NCBI GenBank assembly: GCA_029990175.1
Contig: JARKIP010000023.1
Coordinates: forward strand, 19,797,501-19,861,500
Direction of reading: 5' to 3'
Origin: Petunia secreta
Taxonomy: Eukaryota; Streptophyta; Magnoliopsida; Solanales; Solanaceae
Length of the DNA stretch: 64,000 nucleotides
The first letter of the stretch is position 1. Each line of letters starts with the position of its first letter. A program made the position numbers and the translations under genes. Of the stretch, positions 11,349-20,922 are shown in pieces. The notes beneath the pieces are model-generated. The model saw only the letters and a program-made list of their open reading frames with translations, was not told the origin of the DNA and made no database searches.

Positions 11349-11931
11349 TTACATCGTACATGGCAATCGCATATAATCATACTTCAAATCGCAAAATTTC
11401 ATGTTAGACATTATAAAAGCAACAAAAGCACATATGACAACTACTACAAGCATATAGTTTCTAGTCTTGTGATTGTACAATTCTCTTCTCAATTCTTTTT
11501 TCTCCTCTCGCAACTTCTCAATTTTTTCTTGCAAGTTCACGGCTTTACTTTGCTCTTCTCCAAGCATGATCACCAGTTTTTTTTCAAAATCATTCTCATT
11601 GTTATAACGGTCTTCCAATTGTGCTTCAAGATCGCCTAATTTACTTGATAATTTTCGGATCACGTGAATGGATCTCGTGTTGATGTCTTCATCTCTCCAA
11701 TTGAAAAACTTGCACGATCTTGGACCCTACACTCCAAAAAATATTTTGTCTTCATTAGCCATCAATAAACTGAACAAAATAAAGAACAACATATATAATA
11801 CTTACCCCAAGAAAAGGACATGCCCAATATCGTCTCCCGGGATTGTGTTCCGACCAAGATATTTTTAGTGGCAATAAAATATTGTGCTTACATCGAACTT
11901 CAAAATGTAACATCGGATCGCTCCCATCCAT
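11349..11931 (-). CDS. GRF zinc finger, coiled-coil, C-terminal membrane protein carried by the MULE
   Basis: Two exons: 11931-11807 extended to donor GTAAGT (exon end 11806), and 11726-11349 after acceptor TAG. The join is phase 0 and gives about 167 residues from MDGSDPMLHFEVRC. Exon 1 ends in a GRF-type core (SWSEHNPGRRYWACPFLG), and exon 2 begins with the remaining half (GPRSCKFFNWRDED). The intron therefore splits one zinc finger, which strongly supports the model. Next comes a coiled coil (residues about 70-135, SSKLGDLEAQLEDR to LREEKKELRREL) and a hydrophobic helix near the C-terminus (YMLVVVVICAFVAFIM). No internal stop is seen. An upstream ATG at about 11977 is out of frame because of a run of ten A. 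The gene is convergent with the transposase, as mudrB is with mudrA in maize, but it is not a mudrB homologue by anything visible. GRF domains bind nucleic acid in characterised proteins. The function here is unknown. Confidence 0.65.
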
Positions 11932-12364
11932 ACATAGTTTAGTCAAATCGATACAAAAGTTTTTTTTTTATTTTCCATCACCCTGCAGTCAAAAGTATAG
12001 GTCAGTTTGAAGTATCCAAGCATTAACCAAGGAATTCCCACAAAATGGCATAGCTATAATAATCAAAGAATAGGATTTTTGCAATTAAAGCAAATTGTTC
12101 GCGTAGGTATTTTAGCAATCGGGTAATATCCATTTTATATGCCACTCATCAAAAGCACTAATCTTGAATTAAAAGACATGTTAAAATGCCAACCAATGGA
12201 GAAAAGAAAGAAGAAAACGTTGATGTAGTACCTGATCCGAGAAGATTGAAGTTGGGAGAAGATGGTAATGTTCAATATTGTAGAGATAAAGAGTACTTTC
12301 AGTGCCCTAATTTCATATTGTGTGAATTGAGAAAGAGGGGAGGAGATATAAGTCAGGTGATTTG
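11932..12364 (-). other. MULE right-hand leader region of the GRF gene
   Basis: Lies between the GRF gene start and the right TIR. I see a short A-run (11950-11960 on the minus strand) that puts an upstream ATG out of frame, and otherwise AT-rich DNA. It probably contains the 5' untranslated region of the GRF gene. No domain was found. Confidence 0.4.
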
Positions 12365-12524
12365 CACGTGAGGTGCTGGACGTTAAGTTTTTAACGTTGG
12401 TTAACTCCAGTATGAGTTCTGCTAACTTTTGAATAGTTCGGTGATGTTTTTTGTTCAACTTAAAACTTGGATGATGAAACTTAGATTTGATTCATACTTT
12501 GATGATGTATTCAGCCAAAAATTC
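12365..12524 (-). repeat. Right terminal inverted repeat of the MULE
   Basis: The inverse of 6670-6829, ending GCCAAAAATTC at 12524, followed immediately by the second TSD copy CATACTCGC. Confidence 0.95.
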
Positions 12525-13359
12525 CATACTCGCCAACCGGTCACGGTTCGAGTTGATATAGCTTCACATTTTTTATTGTGAACTACCGTCATCCCTCCCT
12601 TTTTGGGCATACATTGAATGGGTGAGAACCATTCACTATCGGAGAGTGGACCAATTACCCCCTCATCTAACCATTTTATGATCTCTTTCTTGACAACTTC
12701 TTGCATTGGAGGATTTAATCTCCTTTGATGTTCCACCGATGGCTTACATCCTTCTTCAAGGAGAATCTTGAGAGTGCATACTCCCAGGTCAATTCCTCTT
12801 ATGTCGGCAAGAGTCCACCCAATTGCTTTAATTCTTCTTTTCACCACTCCAATTAATTGATCTTTTTGTTTTTTGGTTAAGTGGGAAGAGATGATGATGG
12901 GAAGAGTGGAGTTTTGGCCTAGAAAAGCGTATCTCAAGTGACTTGGGAGTATTTTTAGTTCAAATTGTAGAGTTTCTTCAATGAAGGGCTTTGTGGGAGG
13001 AGGGGTTCGATTTTCAAGATCAATAGAAAGCTTTTTGGGAACATAGGGTTTCGTGCCAAGTCCTTCCAATGCTTTTACACATTCGCCAACACTCTCTTCA
13101 CTATCAATATCCATGTTCCTAATCACCGCGGCCAATTCATCCGCTTGACTTACTAGAACACTCTCATTTTCCACAAGTGCGTCCACAACCATATCCACAT
13201 AAGAATAAGTGGCTTCCTCCTCCATAGGTTGTCTCAATGTTTTGCATATATGAAACACAACTTTCTCACCATTGAAACAGAACGTAAGCTCCCCCTTCTC
13301 CACATCACAAAGTGCTCTCTCGATATCTAATAATGGACACCCAAGAATAATGAGGACAT
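12525..13359 (-). pseudogene. Element A pol remnant: end of protease, linker and start of RT
   Basis: Reads from the right: VLIILGCPLLDIERALCDVEKGELTF (retropepsin C-terminal part with the ILG motif, 13359 on), a long acidic linker, then the RT entry HLTKKQKDQLIGVVKRRIKAIGW, DEGVIGPLSDSEWFSPIQCMPKKGG and TRTVTGWRV. It stops at the MULE TSD. The apparent continuation past 12525 is MULE terminal repeat, not RT. The right end is the 5-bp TSD (GACAT, 13355-13359) of element B, and the rest of the protease continues at 40890. Confidence 0.85.
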
Positions 13360-14080
13360 TGATGTTTGGCATTTTATGCTAATATTTCCTTAATATTTCC
13401 TCACGTTTAAGCTTGTTATTCGCTCGTTTTATGGTTTATGAATGTGGTTTTGCACTAATTTTATGTCGTGTGTATGTAGGTTGTGATGCAGTGCAATTGG
13501 AGCTTTTAAGAGCATGATTGAGCAAGAAAAGATTTGATTTTGATTGAGGATTGGATCGAGCACACGAAGGAACGACACGAGAGAGCAAAGGAGCGAACGG
13601 AACAGGAAAATGGCTTGGCGCTGTGGGCCATGCGCCGCGCCCCCCAGCGCACGCCACCCCCAAGCACGGTTCTCCATGCGGCGCATGGCCAAGGCGGAAT
13701 GATTTTGGCGTCCTCTGTCCAAGCTCACGCGTTCCGAGGCGCGGGGCGCCCGTTATAGCGCCCCTTGTGCGCGTTTTTACTTCCTATTTCGTCTAGGATT
13801 GGGTCTAACTTATTACTAGGTGTTTGTAAACTCTATAAATACTCTTTTACTTAGTTTTTCATGGGAGTTCAGACCTTTGGAGCAAGTTTTGGAGGAGAGG
13901 GGAGGAGCCCTAGATGTCTTCTACACAAGTTCTTTCTCTCTTTCTCTTATTCTTCTCTTTAATTCTATAGTTTGTTTGTTCTCGGGTTAGAGTAAATACA
14001 TGAAGGTTGATGTTTGAAAGTTGATTTCTATATATTGATTTACCATTATGGATTGTTTATTCTTTCTTGATCATAATTGT
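13360..14080 (+). repeat. 5' LTR of element B, left part
   Basis: Matches 39566-40295 of the 3' LTR. It includes a GC-rich block (about 13600-13780, with GGCGC and GCGCC repeats) and a TATA box (CTATAAATAC at about 13833). It is interrupted at 14080 by element C. The TSD of C is ATTGT at 14076-14080. Confidence 0.95.
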
Positions 14081-17000
14081 TGTCACGCCCTAAAATTTAC
14101 TAAAAAAAAAAAAAAATAAATAAAAGATAGGTTGTGACTTAGGTGTTTAAAGGTACAAAGTTATTTAGAGATTTTTTTTTTTTCGGAGTCGCCACTTGAC
14201 ATAGTTCAAAGGTGTGCCAAGTCACCAAAGAGGTACCTTGGAACACCTATGACTCGTAAGTGGTCTGCGTCAGAGTTCCGAGTAAGGATCTCGATTGACT
14301 CGCGGGAAGGTGTTAGGCACCCTCGAGTCCTGTGCCAAGCACAGTTGCTTTTATTGACGCAATTTTCGATTTATTAAATATGGTTGTATTATTTTGCCGT
14401 TTTAAACTTTAATTCAGAAAAAATTTAAAATGTTATTCTTATCCGACTTCACGGAAGATCGGACGGATTAACACTTTAACTCATAATAGCTAAAATATAT
14501 TACGCATTTCCAACCTCGCAGAGGATTGGTCTATTTTTACGGATTTTTACATGTATCGCATTTGCTTCCGACGTTGTTGATTAAATGTGGCTTAATTTAA
14601 TATTTACAAATAAAAAGCAATTCAAATTAAATCAAGAAAACTTACTAAATTTACATTAAAAACTATTGGGGCTTAACATTGAAAGACTGAAATTAATCGA
14701 ACTAGATTCGCAAAATTTTTGGCTCACTTGGTTTATTATAGCCTTAAACTTAAAGGCTGGAGCTAAAAAGGGCCGGATTTGCAAAAATATAAGGCCCATT
14801 TCGTTTTCAAATTTATGTTGACAGAATTGCACTTATGTTCTCTTTTGCCTATTTGCTTCAACATTTGGCCATTTGGAAATTCAATTTAGTTTCAGCCCAC
14901 TGTTGTTCACAAAAATTTGCATAAATGTACTTTATTTTATTTGCTCTTGCACATGTATCCTATCTGTCAGTCTACTTTAAAATATAGCCAGAATTATCAA
15001 GGTTTTTTTTTGTAAATCGAGTTTTTGTCTAATTTTAATTCCATTTTTTCTTTTTAATTCCATAGTAAATTTTCATCAAAAGAACTCGTAACATTGATTG
15101 GAGCACATATTTTTACAAGTATAAAGTGCTGCCACGTTATTTTAAAACTTGTTTCCGAAACACATTTGTTTGCGCAAATAATCACTTTTTGCTCAAGTTT
15201 TCAGGTCTGGCCCTAAATGTTATGACAGTGCTGTTTTTGCAATTTTTAATTTTTTAAACAATTGGTATACAAGTAACAACTTTGCCGTATATGTTTGCTA
15301 TAAGAAGACTAAACACACATAAGCAAGCTAACATAGGTACAAATTAACTATTTCATACATTAACATAGCTAAAACATACATAGAATCAATATGAAATGGA
15401 AGAAAAAAGAAGAAAAGTCTTACCTAGTACAAATCAAACTTCCAAAAGTGAGTAGTAGAAACTTGCAGCCACTCAAACAGCGAGCAAAATCAACCAGCAA
15501 GCAAGATCAATCAAGCAAACTAAGTCCCAGTAAAACCCAAACCAAAGCTATCCTTTCTTGCTATTCACTCTTCAGCTTTTGCTCCTTTCTTTCTCTTTTT
15601 TTTTTTTTCGAAATTCTTTTCTATCTTTTTTCTTTTCAGATCTGGATATTTTTGTGTTCTTTAGGTGGTTGAAAGGAGTTAATGTGTATTAATGTTGTGT
15701 TCTATGTATCTCTTTTATAGCTGAAATAAATAAGCCTTCTCTCCTCTCCAACTTCCAAAGAATTCAGTTCTTGTCCCCCCTTCAACTAGCCAAGCATGCT
15801 GGGCAATAAATGCAAAGTGAGGAGGAGGTGGAGTGTGGCAGGGGTGAAGTGCTGCCATCCCTGCCACCTGACTTTACTTTTACTTTGACCTTGACTCCCT
15901 TTTTCAAGTCTTAACATTCAGCTTTCTAGGCTTAGTTAATGAAGCAAAAAGGAACCAAACTAAATTTATGCTTCTAGACTAACTCACATCCAGGATTCAA
16001 CTATCTACTTGTTCTATATGTGCTTCAAGCCAATGTTGGTACAGATTCACTAGCACAAGAACAAACAGATTTACCAATATGCATTTGATTCTAACAGGGA
16101 ACAAACAAAGCCATTTACACACTTAAGTAACTAAAGCAAAACAGAACTGAACATACAGATTTGATACTCATGCACAATCTGGCATTGCTTAACATTCACT
16201 CACCAAAAGTGCACCTAACAACACCTTTGTACTTGAACAGAACTAACTGCCAACAAACCAAGCAACTATCTAACTTCACTTTGTATGGAACTGAACAACT
16301 TGAACATAATAATCTAGACAGGCTGCATACATACACATACAACATCACATGAACATGCCTTGAGCAGATTAAACAACAGAAACAGAATGCTCAATGCTTG
16401 AACGCTGACTCGTAAACAGGAACATACTTCAAACACGCTAATTCAATTGAACGCTGGACAAATATTGAGTTTACAAGCTTCCAATGTTTAAACTAATCAT
16501 GTTTCCAACTAATGCCAATGTACAAATGGGCTACTTCTACATGCCAACTTTAAACTAGATAACATTTAGCATTTAACAAAATCTAATCAAACAGATAAAA
16601 GCGAGGGGTAAGGATGAAACCGTTAAGACAAAGTAATATCACCATCACGCCTAGTTAAAGCCGCATCCACTGTGTCGCTGTTATATCTCCGCTCTGAACA
16701 GTCATCGCAAAGCTATCGTCACTGTGGCTGCGTCACTAACACTGCCCAGACATGGCTGCATACATTCACAAACTGCTTCGACGTCGCCCTCATCGCTCAC
16801 CCGAGCACTATCCCACTAATCGCTGTATCAACACCGCAACACAGTCACCATAGCAACTAACGTCACAGCGCTGCCTCGACATCATTGTCGCAGCTTTGCC
16901 AAATGAATCGTCATCACTGCCTCGGAAACTGCCTCGCCATCTCCAAATAAACGCTATCGAACTAGTGCTGTGAACAGCCCCGAGCTATCATCACGAGCCA

Positions 17001-17943
17001 TTATCACAGTCCCATTGCCTCACCATTTAACCAAACACAGCAGCCTCGTCGTCTCCTTCAAACTGCCTCGACATTGCGTCGCCAACACCTCCACACATAT
17101 TCATCAACATAGCCCCTCCAAATATTGCCACCACGACATAACAAAATAGCAACAAAAAGAAAAAAATAAGAAGAAAGAAGAGGGAAAACAAAACGGGGCA
17201 GAAATGGGTACAAGGGCAGGGGTTTTCATGAAAAGTTACCTTCACAATAGTATAGGGGAGGGTGAGAGGAGTCCGAGCACACAAGGGTCGTCGGAAAAAA
17301 TGGAGCTTCGCCGGAGTAGGGTGGTGACCGTCCTTTTAAAGCCCGATCTACGCAAATTGAAGGGGATTTTGGAGAAGATGAGTTCGGATATGGAAAGAGG
17401 GGACTGCGGCGGTTCTGGAAATGTATCATTTTGCCGGAGACGATGGTGGTTGGTCATCGACGGTGGCGGAACGCGGCGGAGTCCGGCGATGCTCAAAATA
17501 GGGCAAAGTTCCCCTTAACTGAGATGATTTGTGCGAAAAAAGTGAACAAAAATGGCAATTTTTTGGTTTTATATCATCATGTGGGCCGGGTTGAATATTG
17601 GGTTTGGGCCTATGGGTCATTGGATTGGGCTAGCCTTTCTTTCTTCAGATTTATTAGACTAATTAGACTAATTGGCCCTTACACTAGACTACAACTAATT
17701 GTCATCTCGAACTAATTAACCAAATAATTAACACACAAAACTTGTAACATGAATCAATTAGCACATAACATCAATTAAACATTACTCATAATTTACATCC
17801 TATTATTATTATTTTTGTTAATTTTCTAGCATTTTTCTTCCTGATTAATTGCTAAAATAGTCAAAGAAATTGCATAATCACATGACAATTATCACAGATA
17901 TCTTATGCATTTTTTTTATTTATGCCAAAATTAGGTGATTACA
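14081..17943 (-). repeat. 3' LTR of element C (3863 bp)
   Basis: Near-identical to 31955-35815. I noticed one length change in an A-run near 14103, a G/A change a few bases later, and a G/C change near 15647. Short open frames within it are duplicated in the other LTR and are not genes. A CG-rich stretch (about 16650-17090) stands out from the AT-rich rest. Confidence 0.97.
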
Positions 17944-17957
17944 GCTGCCCCTCTTTG
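17944..17957 (-). other. Polypurine tract of element C
   Basis: On the minus strand AAAGAGGGGCAGC directly precedes the 3' LTR start TGTAATC. This is the expected place and composition for plus-strand DNA priming. Confidence 0.85.
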
Positions 17958-18479
17958 TTCGGGAACACGAAGAGTTTTTCGGACAAAGACGTAATCGACA
18001 ACTAATTTTGGCTTTTCGGTTCTAGCCGAGAGCATGCTTTCTAACATGGTGACCGTACCTTGAATTTCGGTTCTAGCCGAGAACAAGGCTACCTACATAT
18101 CCCCGGACTAAGGAATCAGGTCAGTGTAGTTCCTCACGTGCGATAGCTGGGACTACCGCATTTAGACAGACACTGGACTCTTCTAAACTAACACTAAGTA
18201 CTCTCTAGACATACACAGACTAACTCTATACACTTTCAGAACTAGCTGGGACTGACTCGGCGCTCCTAGACTTACCCGGACTGACACAAGATACTTTTGA
18301 CACACTAGAGTTGTTGCTGCTGGTCACTGTCGCTGGTTGCTGGCTAGCTGGCTGGTGATCACTGCTTTACAAAGGAAAAATTAAAATACAACATTCGACA
18401 TGTAAAATTGCAATTCCTAAGCTAACTTTTTCTTGCTTCCCAAATTGATATACTGGTCTGAAGCTCCCACTACCAAGTG

Positions 18480-18720
18480 AGTCTTGAAAACTTGAAATTG
18501 CCGCTGGGGCGGGCTTTGACTTGAAAGTTGAAACTGCCGCTCGACGGGCTTTGACTTGAAAGTTGAAATTGCCGCTTTGACGGGCTTTGACTTGAATGTT
18601 GAAATTGCCGCTTTGACGGTCTTTGATTTGAAGATTGAACTTGCCGCTTTGACGGGCTTGACTTGAATGTCGAAATTTCTGAAGCTTGAAATTGCCGCTC
18701 GGGCGGGCTTCAACTTGAAG
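18480..18720. repeat. About 40-bp tandem repeat in the 3' region of C
   Basis: Roughly six units with core TTGAAATTGCCGC, then TTTGACGGGC, then TTTGACTTGAA. The unit length varies by one or two bases. Minus-strand frames through it give a repetitive peptide, which I treat as incidental. Confidence 0.85.
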
Positions 18721-18729
18721 CTGGGGATG

Positions 18730-19440
18730 GTTGCTATCTTTGAGCGGGACCAATCTTGAAAAGTAAGTGGTTGCTATCTTTGAGCACAAACGACTTGGAC
18801 CGAATGTGAGTGCTATCTTCTAGCAAAAACTGTCTTGAGAAGAAAACGATCGCTATCTTTTATCAGATCTTGACATGGAAAGAAAATGACGCTATCTTTG
18901 AGCGAAACTGACTCGAAAGGAAAATGATCGCTATCGTTTAGCAGATCTGACTCGAAAAATAAATGATGCTATCTTTGAGCGAACTGACTCGAAAAAGAAC
19001 TGATCGCTATCTTTTAGCAGATTTTGACGTGAAAAATAAATGATGCTATCTTTGAGCGAAACTGACTCAAAAAAGAAATGATCGCTGTCTTTTAGCAGAT
19101 CTTTGATATGGAAAACAAATGACGCTATCTTTGAGCGAACTGACTCGAAAAAGAAATGATCGCTATCTTTTAGCAGATCTTTGATATGGAAAACAAATGA
19201 CGCTATCTTTGAGCGAACTGACTCGAAAAAGAAATGATCGCTATCTTTTAGCAGATCCTGACATAAAAGGAAATGACGCTATCTTTGAGCGAATCGACTC
19301 GAAAAAGGAAATGATCGCTATCTTTGAGCGAAACTGACTCGAAAAAGGAAATGATCGCTATCTTTGAGCGAAACTGGCTCGAAAAGGAAATGATCGCTAT
19401 CTTTTGGCAGATCTTGATATGGAAAAAAGAAATGACACTG
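18730..19440. repeat. About 75-bp minisatellite in the 3' region of C
   Basis: Alternating half-units: ATGATCGCTATCTTTTAGCA with GATCTTGA, and ATGACGCTATCTTTGAGCGA with ACTGACTCGAAA. Around nine copies with small indels. Ogre elements are known for variable tandem repeats at this location. Confidence 0.9.
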
Positions 19441-20359
19441 CCTTTTAGCGGGAATTGACTCGAAGAGAGAATAGGGTTCCTGCTGATATTCGGCGCAACT
19501 ACCTCAATTCAAATGGTCCTAGCTCTTTCTTGGCAACATAGCAAATGTCACACTTGCTTTCTGTGTCGTGGATACACCCTGTTTTGGATCTTGCAAACAA
19601 ACTTAGTGACTTTTGTTCTTTTCTTCACAGTACTGTGGGGTGAACAAATGCCTAAAGCTTCTCCTAAACATATCCACTCTTCATGACAAAATTTTGGTAT
19701 GTCATCCTTCCAGCCTGAGGTGCAGTGCTGGGCTCCAATCATCAATGTTGATCATGACTTGCTGAGAACTTTCCATTGTCGAGGGTGTGCCCTGCTCGCT
19801 GGAATTAAACCTGAATCCTGTAAGACAGAGTTTTGCAATTTTCTTTTGTTGCTCATGGGAGGTTAGCGCCGAAAGGCGAGGAATTAATGGTGAGGCAAGA
19901 TGTACAAAGTAAAATAAAAAATTTTAAGGGCGAAAGTCGTTTGGACAGGGAACGTCTTTCTGAAAAGGGAAACTTATCTGGCAATATCCTGGCGGTGTTG
20001 ATGATCATGACATGTATCTTGGATGACCTCATCCGACCAGTACCACTTGTTTGTTGAGAGTTGCCCCACGGAAGATATCAAACCATAACCAAGTTGAGGT
20101 GACTCTCAAGTCGACTAGTAGCGCCCTTTCGGGTTTTCGCCAACTAGCCTCTCTCTTTAATCTTTTTCCTCACTGTTTGTCTAGCGGCGCCTTCTCAGGT
20201 TTTCACCGACAAGACTTCTTTTTTTTCTTTTTTTCTTTTTCTTCTTTTTTTTTTTTTTTTTTTTCTATTTACAACACCAACATCTCTTGAAACATGTGAA
20301 TAGATGATACAAAAATAATAGAAGTTTGTTTTTATTTTATTTTATTTATGAAATAAAAT

Positions 20360-20690
20360 AAAAACAAACTTCTGCCCCAGTTTAGCATAAAATGGGGATC
20401 TAAATCTTTTTTGACGTTGGCCGCAAACTTGGAGGCAAGTGTTGCGTCAATAAAAGAAAACAGGGAAAGAGGAATTTTCTCTTGTTGCGAACACAAAGAA
20501 AATGGGGAGGAATATTGAATTTCCTCCATTTTCTTTTAAAAAAAAATAAAAACAACTTCTGCCCCAGTTTAGGATAAACTGGGGTCTCTTGTTTTCTTGA
20601 CATATTCCGCAAGCCTGGAGGCAAACTTTGCGCGAATAAAAGTAGAAAGGGAAAGAGGAATTTTCTTTTATTGCGACCGCACCGAAATGG
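20360..20690. repeat. Direct duplication of about 180 bp in the 3' region of C
   Basis: Both copies begin ACTTCTGCCCCAGTTTAG (near 20370 and 20552). They continue with GGCAA and GCGTCAATAAAAG or GCGCGAATAAAAG and end AGAGGAATTTTCT. The copies have diverged by perhaps 15-20 percent. Confidence 0.8.
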
Positions 20691-20922
20691 TTGCCTACGT
20701 ATCCTTTTGAGAGGAATCAGGTCAGACGTAGCTCTAGGCAAATGCCCAGGTTTCTTTTTGATGCTTTTCAGTTTCATTTCATCTTGGTACAATTACATTG
20801 ATTTCAACTTAGAACATGCCTCAAAAGTACAACGTTCAAAATGCTAATAAGGGATACAATTTGGGATAGCAAAAAGAGAACAAAAGCCTTGCATTCATCC
20901 TGACTTGAAAGCCATCTTGAAA

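Larger units (their letters stand above)
6670..12524 (+). mobile_element. Mutator-like DNA transposon (MULE) with 160-bp TIRs and 9-bp TSD
   Basis: The element is 5855 bp, with inverted termini beginning GAATTTTTGGCTGAATACAT. It is flanked by a perfect 9-bp direct repeat CATACTCGC at 6661-6669 and 12525-12533, the TSD length of Mutator-like elements. Removing the element and one TSD copy joins the RT of element A in frame (TRTVTGWRV continues into CMHYYKLN-like sequence). It carries a spliced transposase gene on the plus strand (7013-9887), a tandem repeat (10200-11010) and a convergent GRF-type gene on the minus strand (11931-11349). The transposase is broken, so the copy is not autonomous now. 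Confidence 0.95.
17958..20922 (-). other. 3' untranslated region of element C
   Basis: About 3 kb without believable coding sequence, between the pol stop and the polypurine tract. It holds two families of short tandem repeats (18480-18720 and 18730-19440), a roughly 180-bp direct duplication (20370-20690), poly-T tracts (20219-20265) and two copies of the CCTACRTATCC / GAATCAGGTCA module (18087-18150 and 20690-20735). Confidence 0.8.

Noticed and set aside
12455..12534. Apparent C-terminal extension of the RT frame past 12525
   Set aside because: This is MULE terminal inverted repeat read through the insertion point, not retroelement protein.
15391..17715. Open frames inside the 3' LTR of element C, such as 15391-15672 and 17204-17518
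   Set aside because: Identical frames occur in the other LTR (33264-35587). They have no recognisable domain and follow from low-complexity DNA.
18367..18789. Minus-strand frame encoding repeated SGNFNxQVKARQ-like units
   Set aside because: It is a translation of the 40-bp minisatellite in the 3' untranslated region. Units change length and break the frame.
18730..19440. CRISPR-like appearance of spaced repeats
   Set aside because: Repeats are adjacent half-units without unique spacers in a plant retrotransposon, so this is a minisatellite.
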